Shown here one piece after another: positions 7,691 through 16,304 of a stretch of DNA of 45,913 nt. The stretch is from contig JAKSJZ010000006.1 of NCBI GenBank assembly GCA_024401995.1, positions 1 to 45,913 of the forward strand, read 5' to 3'. A program made the position numbers and the translations under genes. The DNA comes from Bacteroidales bacterium. Its GTDB lineage: Bacteria > Bacteroidota > Bacteroidia > Bacteroidales > UBA932. The notes beneath the pieces were generated by a model. The model was not told the origin of the DNA and did not search any database. It saw only the letters and a list, made by a program, of their open reading frames with translations. How positions within the stretch are numbered: the first letter of the stretch is position 1; the number at the start of each line of letters is the position of its first letter.

Positions 7691-8535
7691 TAATTCACTG
7701 CAAGGAGGTCTCCAAGAATTTCGGGCCGAAGAAAGCTCTGGATTCGGTGAGCATCGAGGTGCCGGAAGGCAGGATTTACGGCCTTCTGGGGCCGAACGGG
7801 GCGGGGAAGACCACGCTGATAAGGATAATGAACCGCATCACGATGCCGTCCGGCGGCGAAGTTCTTTTCTGCGGGCGGCCAATCAGGAGGGAGGACGTCG
7901 AGAAGATAGGATATATGCCGGAGGAGCGCGGCCTCTACCGCAAGATGAAGGTGGGTGAGCAGGCGGTTTATCTGGCCCAGCTGAAGGGAATGAGCAGCCG
8001 GGATGCCGTCTTGGCGCTGAAGGACTGGTTCGTGCGCTTCGGCATAGAGGGATGGTGGGACAAGAAGGTGGAGGAGCTTTCCAAGGGTATGGCCCAGAAG
8101 CTTCAGTTCATAACGACGGTGGTCCACAAGCCTTCGCTGATGATTCTGGACGAGCCTTTCTCCGGCTTTGACCCGGTCAATGCGGAGGTGGTCCGCAAGG
8201 AGATTCTGCGCCTGCGCGACGAGGGGGCGACAATCATACTGTCCACCCACAATATGGAATCGGTGGAGGAACTCTGCGACAGGATTGCGCTCATCAACGG
8301 AGGGAAGGTCGTTATCGAGGGCGAGGTGGATGCGATTCGCCGCAGTTACGGCAACGACAACGTCGAACTTGTCTATACGGACGGGGACGGGACGCATACG
8401 GAGGTGCTTCCGAGGGAGAGCGACGGGGCTTCGACGCTGAAGTCATATCTGGACAGGGGCGTGACAATCAACGCGTACCGCGAGCTTATGCCGCGGATGA
8501 ACGACATTTTCATCAAACTGGTAAAGGGACAATAG
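7687..8535 (+). CDS. ABC transporter ATP-binding protein (NatA-like)
   Basis: A 282-residue ATPase with Walker A GPNGAGKT (35-42), signature LSKGMAQK, Walker B LMILDEPFSGFDP and a switch His in ILSTHNMES. The C-terminal 70 residues are the small beta domain common in the NatA/CcmA export group. It energises the permease encoded one base downstream, presumably for export. It starts with an ATGA overlap on holA. The closest functional comparison is the Na+ or antimicrobial-type exporter NatAB, but the substrate is not known. Confidence 0.92.
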   Translation: MIIHCKEVSKNFGPKKALDSVSIEVPEGRIYGLLGPNGAGKTTLIRIMNRITMPSGGEVLFCGRPIRREDVEKIGYMPEERGLYRKMKVGEQAVYLAQLKGMSSRDAVLALKDWFVRFGIEGWWDKKVEELSKGMAQKLQFITTVVHKPSLMILDEPFSGFDPVNAEVVRKEILRLRDEGATIILSTHNMESVEELCDRIALINGGKVVIEGEVDAIRRSYGNDNVELVYTDGDGTHTEVLPRESDGASTLKSYLDRGVTINAYRELMPRMNDIFIKLVKGQ

Positions 8536-8536
8536 A

Positions 8537-9874
8537 ATGAATCTGGGAACGATATCGATAATAATCCGCAGGGAGTATCTCAACAGGGTCCGGAAGAAGA
8601 GTTTTCTTGTGACGACTTTTGTCGTGCCCATACTGATGGCCGCCCTGTGCGTCGTCCCGGTCGTGCTTATGGTCAATTCCAAGGACAAACTCAAGAAAGT
8701 GGCCGTGGTGGACCGTTCCGGCATAGTTTTCGACCGGTTCGAGAATACTGAGACAATGCAGTTCGAGGATTACTCGGCCTGTGGCATCGACAGCGTCAAG
8801 AAGAATATGGAGGCGCTGGGCGTGAACGCCCTGCTGAGCATCTCGGCGATTGACTCGACCAACAGCGTCGCTGCGGAGCTTTTCTTCCCTAAGCCCCTCG
8901 GGATGGATGCGGAGAACAACATCAAGCATACCATCGACGGCGCCGTGGAGGACTACAGGGTGGAATCATACGACATACCCGGCCTTGCCGGCATAATGGC
9001 GGGAATCAAGGCGGACACGAAGCTCACTTCGTACACGATGGATGAAGAAGGCAACGAGACCATCTCCGAGACCGGCGTGTATGCCGTGCTTTCGATGGTT
9101 CTCGGGCTGATAATATTCATTTTCATCACGCTGTTCGGCGGTATGGTGATGTCGGCGGTCATAGAGGAGAAGTCCAGTCGGGTGGTTGAGGTGCTGGTAA
9201 GTTCTGTCAAGGCTACCGAGTTGATGTTCGGAAAGATAACTGGTATCGCCCTGGTTGCGGTGACGCAGTTCCTGCTTTGGGTCGTGCTGACTTTCGGCCT
9301 TGTGGGAGCGGCAGGATCGTTCATAGGCGGAGACAAGTTGAACGCGATGCTGTCCGGCGGAGAGGCCGTGCCCGGTATGGGCGTGGATGCCGCTGCCGTT
9401 GTCCCCGGTGCGGATGGCGAACTGTCCGTGATACTCACCACTCTGGGCAGCCTTCCATACGGGCGCATCATAGCGGTGTTCCTGCTTTTCTTTGTGCTGG
9501 GGTACCTGCTGTATTCCTCGCTGTTCGCGGCAATAGGGTCCGCGGTCGAGAACGAGGGCGACACCCAGCAGCTTCAGCTGCCGCTCACCATCCCCCTTAT
9601 GCTGGGGTATTTCATGGCTATCTATTCGTTCAACGCCCCTGATTCGGCGGTCGCCTTCTGGGGTTCCATGATACCGTTCACCTCTCCGATTGTGATGCTT
9701 GCAAGGCTTCCTTTCGGCGTGGAGACCTGGGAGATTGCGGTGTCGGCCGTGGCGCTTGCGCTCGCTGACGTGGTGTTCGTGTGGTTCTCCGCCAAGATTT
9801 ACAGGGTGGGTATTCTTATGTTCGGCAAGAAATCAACTTGGAAAGACTTATGGATATGGTTCAGACAAAATTAG
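8537..9874 (+). CDS. ABC-2 type permease (NatB-like)
   Basis: The 445-residue membrane partner of the preceding ATPase. It has an N-terminal membrane segment (FLVTTFVVPILMAALCVVPV, about 23-42) and an extracytoplasmic domain of about 130 residues. Further membrane segments include VLGLIIFIFITLFGGMVM and four or more others. The conserved block VIEEKSSRVVEVLVSSVK, with the following LMFGKI, identifies the NatB/ABC-2 permease family. The spacing of one base to the ATPase supports one transporter. The next gene starts inside its 3' end. Confidence 0.9.
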   Translation: MNLGTISIIIRREYLNRVRKKSFLVTTFVVPILMAALCVVPVVLMVNSKDKLKKVAVVDRSGIVFDRFENTETMQFEDYSACGIDSVKKNMEALGVNALLSISAIDSTNSVAAELFFPKPLGMDAENNIKHTIDGAVEDYRVESYDIPGLAGIMAGIKADTKLTSYTMDEEGNETISETGVYAVLSMVLGLIIFIFITLFGGMVMSAVIEEKSSRVVEVLVSSVKATELMFGKITGIALVAVTQFLLWVVLTFGLVGAAGSFIGGDKLNAMLSGGEAVPGMGVDAAAVVPGADGELSVILTTLGSLPYGRIIAVFLLFFVLGYLLYSSLFAAIGSAVENEGDTQQLQLPLTIPLMLGYFMAIYSFNAPDSAVAFWGSMIPFTSPIVMLARLPFGVETWEIAVSAVALALADVVFVWFSAKIYRVGILMFGKKSTWKDLWIWFRQN

Positions 9875-10689
9875 CAGTAATGCTTGCGGCGGCTGCCCTC
9901 CTGTGCCCCTCCTGCGTAAGTTGGGAGCGCATAGCGGTGAACGGTCATATGACCGGGGTGACTGCCCTTTCCGGCGCTGACGTGGATGCGGCGCTCGGAA
10001 CAATCGACAGCGTGTATCATTCCCCCTCCGGGAGGGATTTCGCCTCCGGCACGACGACTGCGGAGGTGGCCCGCGCCATAATCGGGGTGCAACCTGAAAT
10101 GGTCGGTGTGAAGGAGGTAATAGGCCATAGCGACAGGGTGCTCACCAAGCGTTACCCCGGCCGCGAACTTCCTAACTGGGCCTCGGACACCTTCAAGAAG
10201 GTGGGGGAGAAGTATTTCAGGACCGCGGTTGACGTGGCTTTCGTCAATATGGGCGGGATACGGGTCGATATGCCGCAGGGTGATATCCTTGTGGACGATA
10301 TGCTCTCGATGTTCCCGTTCCACAACAAGCCGGTGCTGATGAGCCTGAAGGGAGAGGATTTGCTGAAGATTTTCCAGGGTATGGCGCTCGGTCGCCAGCT
10401 TGCCTTCTCCGGGGCGGAGGCGGTGGTGTCCAACAAGGCTCTCGAGTCTCTGACCGTGGGCGGAGAGGCGGTGGATCCCGGCCGGGTGTATAAGGTGCTC
10501 ACCATCGACTTCCTGCTTGAGGGAGGCGATGGGTATTCGATGAAGGACAATGCTCTCGAAATAAAGATTGCCGAGGAGGACCTGAAGGAGTATATGGTTG
10601 ACTATCTGCGGGAGTTTACCGCTGCCGGAGGAGTCATCACGGCGGAGAGGGACGGAAGATATATCAACAGAAACTGGGAAACGAAATGA
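9850..10689 (+). CDS. 5'-nucleotidase C-terminal-domain lipoprotein
   Basis: About 279 residues from ATG 9850 (ATG 9856 is also possible). The N-terminus MDMVQTKLAVMLAAAALLC leads into PSC, a probable lipoprotein or export signal. The rest matches the 5'-nucleotidase C-terminal domain alone: VDVAFVNMGGIRVDMPQGDI, the substrate-stacking region SMFPFHNKPVLMSLKGEDLL and the late DFLLEGGDGY. The metallophosphatase half is the next gene, with the stop and start overlapping by 4 bases. The pair probably hydrolyses nucleotides in the periplasm or at the surface. Splitting with the C-terminal half first is a Bacteroidales trait. Its start lies within the permease gene, 25 bases before that gene ends. 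Confidence 0.85.
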   Translation: MDMVQTKLAVMLAAAALLCPSCVSWERIAVNGHMTGVTALSGADVDAALGTIDSVYHSPSGRDFASGTTTAEVARAIIGVQPEMVGVKEVIGHSDRVLTKRYPGRELPNWASDTFKKVGEKYFRTAVDVAFVNMGGIRVDMPQGDILVDDMLSMFPFHNKPVLMSLKGEDLLKIFQGMALGRQLAFSGAEAVVSNKALESLTVGGEAVDPGRVYKVLTIDFLLEGGDGYSMKDNALEIKIAEEDLKEYMVDYLREFTAAGGVITAERDGRYINRNWETK

Positions 10690-11486
10690 AAAGGACAGCA
10701 CTTGTTTTGCTGGGAGCCTGCCTGCTTGCGGCCTGCCAGCCCAAATTGGTGATAATACATACGAATGATACCCACAGCCATCTGGAGCCCGTGCGCAGCG
10801 GGGACAATGACGGTCTGGGCGGCGCCATCGAGAGGGCTGCCATCATCGACAGCATAAGAAGGCGCTACGGGGAGGACAGGGTTCTCCTGCTGCACGGCGG
10901 CGATTTCAGCCAGGGCACCTCATACTTCACGCTGTTGGGCGGCCGGGTTGAGGACGAGGTGATCAATGCGATGGGATATGACTGCATAACGCTCGGCAAC
11001 CACGAACTTGACAACGGTCTTGAGGAACTGGCGAAAAGGGTGAAGAGGATAGATTGCCCGATTGTATGCGCCAACATCGATTTCACAGGTACCGGGATAG
11101 ATGAGAAGGTGAAGCCCTATGCCGTTCTTGAACGCGGTGGGATGAAGATAGGAATCATAGGGCTGGAGGCCGACGTCGCCAGCAACGTCGCCGCTGCCGT
11201 GCGCAAGGGCATAAGGACGCTCGATGTGGTGGAGCAGGTGAACAGATGGTCGGAGTACCTTAACGAGACGGAGAAGTGCGACCTTGTCCTCCTCCTGTCC
11301 CATCAGGGATATGATGAGGATCAGGAGATAATCGCCGCATCGCGTGGTCTGGATCTCGTGGTCGGGGGCCATTCTCACACCAGGATAGACCGCATAAGGT
11401 TCTTCCGCGACCTGGATGGCCGGAGGGTGGGCCTCGTGCAGGACTGGTGCTGGGGGATGGAACTAGGAAAGGTTGTGTTGAGATGA
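10686..11486 (+). CDS. 5'-nucleotidase metallophosphatase-domain lipoprotein
   Basis: A 266-residue lipoprotein (MKRTALVLLGACLLAAC, lipobox LAAC at Cys17) made only of the calcineurin-like metallophosphatase domain. Metal ligands are visible in order: HTNDTHSH, HGGDFSQ, TLGNHELDNG, SHQGYDED and VVGGHSHTRI. It lacks the nucleotide-specificity domain, which the preceding gene supplies. The two products presumably act together on exported or external nucleotides to release nucleosides and phosphate. The stop overlaps yicC by an ATGA. Confidence 0.88.
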   Translation: MKRTALVLLGACLLAACQPKLVIIHTNDTHSHLEPVRSGDNDGLGGAIERAAIIDSIRRRYGEDRVLLLHGGDFSQGTSYFTLLGGRVEDEVINAMGYDCITLGNHELDNGLEELAKRVKRIDCPIVCANIDFTGTGIDEKVKPYAVLERGGMKIGIIGLEADVASNVAAAVRKGIRTLDVVEQVNRWSEYLNETEKCDLVLLLSHQGYDEDQEIIAASRGLDLVVGGHSHTRIDRIRFFRDLDGRRVGLVQDWCWGMELGKVVLR

Positions 11487-12370
11487 TACGTTCGATGACC
11501 GGTTACGGCAGGGCGTCCGCCTCTCTGAAAGGAGGCAGGCTCACCGTCGAGATAAGGTCCGTCAACGGCAAGGGGACGGACATAGGCATAAAAAGCCAGC
11601 TGCTCCCCAGGGACAGGGAGATGGAGGTAAGAAAGAGGCTTGCCGGGGCGTTGCAGCGGGGTACGATTGACCTCTTCCTGACTTGGGAACCCGAGGGCGG
11701 CGGTGGATGCCCCGCCATCGACAGCCGGGTGGCACTCGAGTATTACAGTCAGATGAAGGATCTGGCCGGAGACCTCGGCGTCAAGGTGGATGCAGGGCAA
11801 GACCCCATACGTCTGCTTTCGACGCTTGTGCGTATGCCGGGGGTGATGGAGACGTCCCGTGTCGAGGTGATAAACGAATCCAACTGGGCTGTGGTCAGCG
11901 GTGCGATAGACAAGGCGATAGAAGCGCTGGACTCCTACAGGCTCAAGGAAGGTGAAGCTCTTTACAAGGATGTGACAGGGCGGATAGGGACTATTCTGAG
12001 CCTTTATGACGAGGTGGAGAAGATGGAGCCGGTGAGGGTCGCGGCGGTAAGGGAGAGGATTGCACGGGCGGCGGAGGAGCTGGAGGTAACGCTTGACAAG
12101 TCCCGTCTCGAGCAGGAGATGGTGTACTATGTGGAGAAGCTCGACATCAACGAGGAGAAGGTCAGGCTCCGTCAGCACTGCAAGTACTTTATGGATACGA
12201 TAGATTCCGAGGCTTGCCCCGGGAGGAAGCTGGGGTTCATCATCCAGGAGATGGGGCGTGAGATAAACACCACCGGCTCGAAGGCGAACAATGCCGATAT
12301 CCAGAAACTGGTGGTCAGGATGAAGGATGAGCTGGAGAAGATAAGGGAGCAGTCGATGAACATACTATGA
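11483..12370 (+). CDS. yicC: YicC family endoribonuclease-like protein
   Basis: 295 residues from ATG 11483 (MIRSMTGYGRASASLKGGRL); the upstream frame extension lies inside the nucleotidase gene. The opening SMTGYGRA, the NGKGTDIGIKSQLLPRDREME block and the C-terminal block CPGRKLGFIIQEMGREINTT identify the YicC/YloC family, which acts as an RNA endonuclease affecting small RNA stability in some bacteria. The length is typical. It is ATGA-coupled on both sides, to the nucleotidase and to the TonB receptor, which is functionally unrelated. Confidence 0.92.
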   Translation: MIRSMTGYGRASASLKGGRLTVEIRSVNGKGTDIGIKSQLLPRDREMEVRKRLAGALQRGTIDLFLTWEPEGGGGCPAIDSRVALEYYSQMKDLAGDLGVKVDAGQDPIRLLSTLVRMPGVMETSRVEVINESNWAVVSGAIDKAIEALDSYRLKEGEALYKDVTGRIGTILSLYDEVEKMEPVRVAAVRERIARAAEELEVTLDKSRLEQEMVYYVEKLDINEEKVRLRQHCKYFMDTIDSEACPGRKLGFIIQEMGREINTTGSKANNADIQKLVVRMKDELEKIREQSMNIL

Positions 12371-14391
12371 TGAAGTTTCCGGTTGCATTGATTCCGGTTC
12401 TGATGGGGACGGCGTTGGTCTCCCGGGCGCAGATGCCTGACACGACGGGCATTTACGGCGAGAGACGCGACAGCCTGGACGCCACGGTGTTCCAGTCCTC
12501 CGGAGGCAGCACGCTTTCGCGCTTCAAGGATGTGAGGACGGAGGTTATCAATGCGTCCGGGCTTTGCAAGATGGCCTGCTGCAATCTGGCCGAGAGCTTC
12601 GAGAATTCGGCGAGTGTAACGGTCGGGTATTCCGATGCGGTGACCGGAGCGAGACAGATAAGGCTGCTGGGCCAGAGTGGGATTTATACGCAGATGCTGG
12701 ACGAGAACCGCCCCGTGATGCGCGGGCTCAGCGCTCCGTTCGGACTGGGATATGTGCCGGGGCAGTGGCTCGAGAGCATCCAGATAAGCAAGGGCGTGTC
12801 TTCGGTCATCAACGGGGTCGAATCGATGACCGGCCAGATAAATATGGAGCACCGCAAGCCGACGGACGAAAAGCCGTTCTACCTGCAGGGCAGTTTCATG
12901 AGCGATTTGAAGGCGGACCTCAATCTTGCAAGTTCCCTGCAGATGGGAGACCGTTGGAGCACGGTGCTTCTGGCGCATGCGGACGGCAATTTCAAGTCGA
13001 TGGACCATAACGGGGACGGATTTATGGATGACCCGCGTTCCAGGCAGTTCTCCTTCTCCAACCGATGGCTCTACTTCGATCCGTCCGGACTGCAGGTGCG
13101 CTTCGGCATAAGGGCCATTCAGGACAACAGGGTAGGGGGCCAGATGGAGAGCGTGCCGCAGGAGCGGAGATGGAAGGCGGACCTGCGCAACCGCAACCTG
13201 GGCGGTTATCTGAAAGTGGGAGTGCCGCTGAACGAAGACAACAGCAGGAATTTCGCGGTGGTTGCCGATTATACGTATCAGGATATGCGCGGTGCATTCG
13301 GACTGAGACGCTATGACGCGGGGCAGCATTCGGGCTTTGTGAATCTGCTGTATCAGGACCAGTCTTCGGAAGCGCACCATTTCACCGTCGGGCTGAGCGA
13401 TATTTTTGACGGCTATGACGAGAACTTCGTGTCCCCGTATGCCGACGGCTTCGATTCCAAGCCCGTTTTGAACTCCCTCGGGGCGTTTGGGGAATATACT
13501 TTCCATTATGGGGAGACGTTCAGTCTGATAGCGGGGCTGAGGGCGGACTGGTTCGCCGGAGCCGGAGTCAAGGCTTCGCCCAGGCTTACGGTGCGCTGGA
13601 CTCCCCACGAGAGCGTTGTTCTAAGGGCGAACGGGGGGCGCGGCATACGCAGGTCCACTCCTCTTGTGGACAACTTCGGGGTGCTTTCGACGTCGAAGGC
13701 CCTCCTCGGCGATTTCGGAGGACATATCCTCGAGGATGCCTGGACTTTCGGCGCGAACGTTACCTGGTATCTTCCCTTCGATGACAGGGAAAAGACTTAT
13801 GTAAGTCTGGACTATTTCAGGACGGATTTCGCGGAGAAGAACGTGCTGTGCTACGGTCAGGAGAGCATCGCCCTGGTGCCGCTCTCCGCAATGGAGAAGG
13901 GGAGGTCGTTCACCAACAATTACCAGTTCGATTTCGCGACGGAGCCGCTGGAGCGTTTCACCATAAACCTTACGGCGCGATATACCGACGCGAGGGAGAC
14001 GCTTCCCGGTATCGGGCTTGCGCAGAAGCCGATGACCTCCTCCTTCAAGGGAGTGCTCAACCTTCAGTATGCAACAAGGCTGAACAAGTGGATATTCGAC
14101 GCCACGCTGTCGGTCAACGGCCCGTGCAGGGTATGGGACTTTATGAAGGATATGTACCCTTCGGGCAGTACGCAGTGGTATCCTCTCCTGTATGCGCAGG
14201 TTACGAAAAGATTCAAGAATTTCGACATATACGTCGGTGGGGAGAATCTGACGGACTTCCGTCAGAAGAATCCCGTCATCGGCGCTTCCGACCCCTGGGA
14301 CAGCAAGTTCGACGCCAGCCTTGTCTGGGGGCCTCTTATGGGTATTAAAATATATGCCGGCGTCAGGCTTACAATTTGGAAGACGGTATGA
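12367..14391 (+). CDS. TonB-dependent outer-membrane receptor, probable metal (copper-type) receptor
   Basis: 674 residues with signal peptide (cleavage near VSRA/Q22). No carboxypeptidase-like N-terminal domain is present. The plug begins around residue 38, with SGLCKMACCNLAESFENSAS carrying C67, C71 and C72, followed by TDAVTG-like SDAVTGARQIRLLGQSGIY and later GVSSVINGVESMTGQIN. A 22-strand-type barrel follows. The Cys-rich ACCNL plug motif occurs in a Bacteroidetes receptor group found beside heavy-metal-associated proteins, and here the next gene is exactly such an HMA protein. Uptake or sensing of copper is therefore inferred, not shown. It is translationally coupled at both ends by ATGA overlaps. 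Confidence 0.85.
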   Translation: MMKFPVALIPVLMGTALVSRAQMPDTTGIYGERRDSLDATVFQSSGGSTLSRFKDVRTEVINASGLCKMACCNLAESFENSASVTVGYSDAVTGARQIRLLGQSGIYTQMLDENRPVMRGLSAPFGLGYVPGQWLESIQISKGVSSVINGVESMTGQINMEHRKPTDEKPFYLQGSFMSDLKADLNLASSLQMGDRWSTVLLAHADGNFKSMDHNGDGFMDDPRSRQFSFSNRWLYFDPSGLQVRFGIRAIQDNRVGGQMESVPQERRWKADLRNRNLGGYLKVGVPLNEDNSRNFAVVADYTYQDMRGAFGLRRYDAGQHSGFVNLLYQDQSSEAHHFTVGLSDIFDGYDENFVSPYADGFDSKPVLNSLGAFGEYTFHYGETFSLIAGLRADWFAGAGVKASPRLTVRWTPHESVVLRANGGRGIRRSTPLVDNFGVLSTSKALLGDFGGHILEDAWTFGANVTWYLPFDDREKTYVSLDYFRTDFAEKNVLCYGQESIALVPLSAMEKGRSFTNNYQFDFATEPLERFTINLTARYTDARETLPGIGLAQKPMTSSFKGVLNLQYATRLNKWIFDATLSVNGPCRVWDFMKDMYPSGSTQWYPLLYAQVTKRFKNFDIYVGGENLTDFRQKNPVIGASDPWDSKFDASLVWGPLMGIKIYAGVRLTIWKTV

Positions 14392-14648
14392 AAAGAACTT
14401 TGATTGTGGCGCTGGCAATAGCGCAGGCGGTCTTTGTGACCAACATCCATTGCGAAAAATGCGCGGAGAAAGTGATGGAGAACATCTCATTCGAGAAGGG
14501 GGTTAAGGACCTTGACGTGGACGTGGAGTCCAAGAAGGTGACGGTGACCTTCAATACTGACAGGACCGATACGGTTGCGCTCAGGAAAGCCATCAACCGT
14601 CTTGGGTACACGGCTTCCGTCGTTGAATACAAGACAGTGAAAAAATAA
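14388..14648 (+). CDS. Exported heavy-metal-associated (HMA) domain protein
   Basis: An 86-residue protein with a short signal-like N-terminus (MKRTLIVALAIAQA) followed directly by an HMA fold. The first strand VFVTNIHCEKCAEKV carries the metal-binding pair C22 and C25, and the later half has GVKDLDVDVESKKVTVTF. Such ferredoxin-like domains bind Cu+ or similar soft metals through CxxC. Its ATG overlaps the TonB receptor stop, so it is probably a periplasmic metal carrier working with that receptor. It abuts glnS with no gap. Confidence 0.88.
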   Translation: MKRTLIVALAIAQAVFVTNIHCEKCAEKVMENISFEKGVKDLDVDVESKKVTVTFNTDRTDTVALRKAINRLGYTASVVEYKTVKK

Positions 14649-16301
14649 ATGGAAGAAGAAAGAAAACTCAATTTCCTCGAAGAGATAATCGAGGAGGATT
14701 TGCGGACGGGGAAGGTCGATTCCATCCTTACCAGGTTCCCTCCGGAGCCCAACGGATACCTTCATCTCGGCCATGCCAAGAGTCTGTGCATCAATTTCGG
14801 CCTGGCCGCCAAGTACGGCGGGAAGACCAATCTGCGCTATGACGACACCAATCCGACCAAGGAGGATACGGAGTACGTCGATGCCATCAAGGAGGACATA
14901 GAGTGGATGGGCTTCCATTGGGATAAGGAACTTTATGCCTCGGACTATTTCGACCAACTCTATGGTTGGGCCGAGAAGATGATAATGGAAGGGACCGCTT
15001 ATGTGGATGACCAGACCCAGGAGCAGATATCCGAAGGCCGCGGCACCGTTGACAAGCCCGGGGTGGAGAGCCCCTGGAGGAACCGCAGCGTGGAGGAGAA
15101 CTTGAAGATTTTCAGGGAAATGAAGGCCGGCGTGTACGCGGACGGCGAGAAGGTGCTTCGCGCGAAGATAGATATGGCGCATCCCAATATGATGTTCCGT
15201 GACCCTATCCTGTATCGCATCAAGCACGCTTCGCATCACCGCACCGGGGACAAGTGGTGCATCTATCCGATGTACGATTTTACCCACGGCCAGTGCGATT
15301 CGATAGAGCATATCACCCATTCCATCTGTACCCTCGAGTTCGACGTTCATCGTCCGCTCTATGACTGGTTCATAAAGACCCTGGGGATTTATCCCTCGCA
15401 TCAGTACGAGTTCGCAAGGCTCAACTTGACCTATACCCTGATGAGCAAGAGAAAACTTCTCGAACTGGTCCAGATGGGGATAGTGTCAGGTTGGGACGAC
15501 CCCAGGATGCCGACACTGTGCGGGGTGAGGCGCCGCGGTTATACTGCCGAGTCGCTGAAGATGTTCTGCGACAGGATAGGCGTGAGCAAGCGCGACCAGC
15601 TTATGGACATCCAGTTGCTGGAATGGTGTGTAAGACAGGATCTGAATGCCCGTTCGAACCGTTATATGGTGGTGCAGGACCCCCTGAAGGTGAAAATCAC
15701 CAACTGGCCCGAAGGCAAGGTCGAATGGTTCGACTGCCCGCTCAATCCGGCGGATCCCGATGGGGCGGGGCGCAGGGTCCCCTTCGGCGGGGAGATTTAC
15801 ATCGAGAGGGCCGATTTTATGGAGGATGCTCCCGCAAAGTTCTTCCGCCTTAAGCCCGGCGGCGAGGTACGGTTGAAGTACACCTATATCATCAAGTGTG
15901 AGGAAGTCGTGAAGGACGGCGACGGCAACGTTGTTGAGTTGAGGTGTACCTATGACCCTTCGACCAGACCCGGAGCAGGCGAGTGGCGTTCGGTGAAGGG
16001 AACGGTTCACTGGGTTGCCGTGGACTCCTGCAGGGAGGTAACCATACGCAACTACGACCGCCTTTTCACGCTGGCGGACATGTCGCAGGTGCCCGAAGAC
16101 AAGGATTACAAGGATTTCCTCAACCCCGAATCGCTGCTGGAGTCGAAGGGGTACGCCGAGCCGGCGTTGTTGGAGGACAAGTCGGGAATTGCTGTCCAGT
16201 TCGAGAGAACAGGCTACTATATATCCGACAGGGACGGTACGCCGGAGGCTCCCGTCTTCAACAGGACCGTCACGCTGAAGGATTCGTACAGGCCGGAGTA
16301 G
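14649..16301 (+). CDS. glnS: Glutaminyl-tRNA synthetase
   Basis: A class I aminoacyl-tRNA synthetase of 550 residues that charges tRNA-Gln. The Rossmann fold carries PPEPNGYLHLGHAKS with the HIGH-like motif at 39-42. DDTNPTKED and the KMSKS equivalent MSKRKLL (from residue 265) follow. The C-terminal anticodon-binding beta domain includes FCDRIGVSKRD and VKVTNW-like LKVKITNWPEG. The ending RTVTLKDSY is typical of bacterial GlnS. It starts one base after the HMA gene stop and closes the long run, ending 3 bases from the convergent ROK gene. Confidence 0.95.
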   Translation: MEEERKLNFLEEIIEEDLRTGKVDSILTRFPPEPNGYLHLGHAKSLCINFGLAAKYGGKTNLRYDDTNPTKEDTEYVDAIKEDIEWMGFHWDKELYASDYFDQLYGWAEKMIMEGTAYVDDQTQEQISEGRGTVDKPGVESPWRNRSVEENLKIFREMKAGVYADGEKVLRAKIDMAHPNMMFRDPILYRIKHASHHRTGDKWCIYPMYDFTHGQCDSIEHITHSICTLEFDVHRPLYDWFIKTLGIYPSHQYEFARLNLTYTLMSKRKLLELVQMGIVSGWDDPRMPTLCGVRRRGYTAESLKMFCDRIGVSKRDQLMDIQLLEWCVRQDLNARSNRYMVVQDPLKVKITNWPEGKVEWFDCPLNPADPDGAGRRVPFGGEIYIERADFMEDAPAKFFRLKPGGEVRLKYTYIIKCEEVVKDGDGNVVELRCTYDPSTRPGAGEWRSVKGTVHWVAVDSCREVTIRNYDRLFTLADMSQVPEDKDYKDFLNPESLLESKGYAEPALLEDKSGIAVQFERTGYYISDRDGTPEAPVFNRTVTLKDSYRPE

Positions 16302-16304
16302 GGC

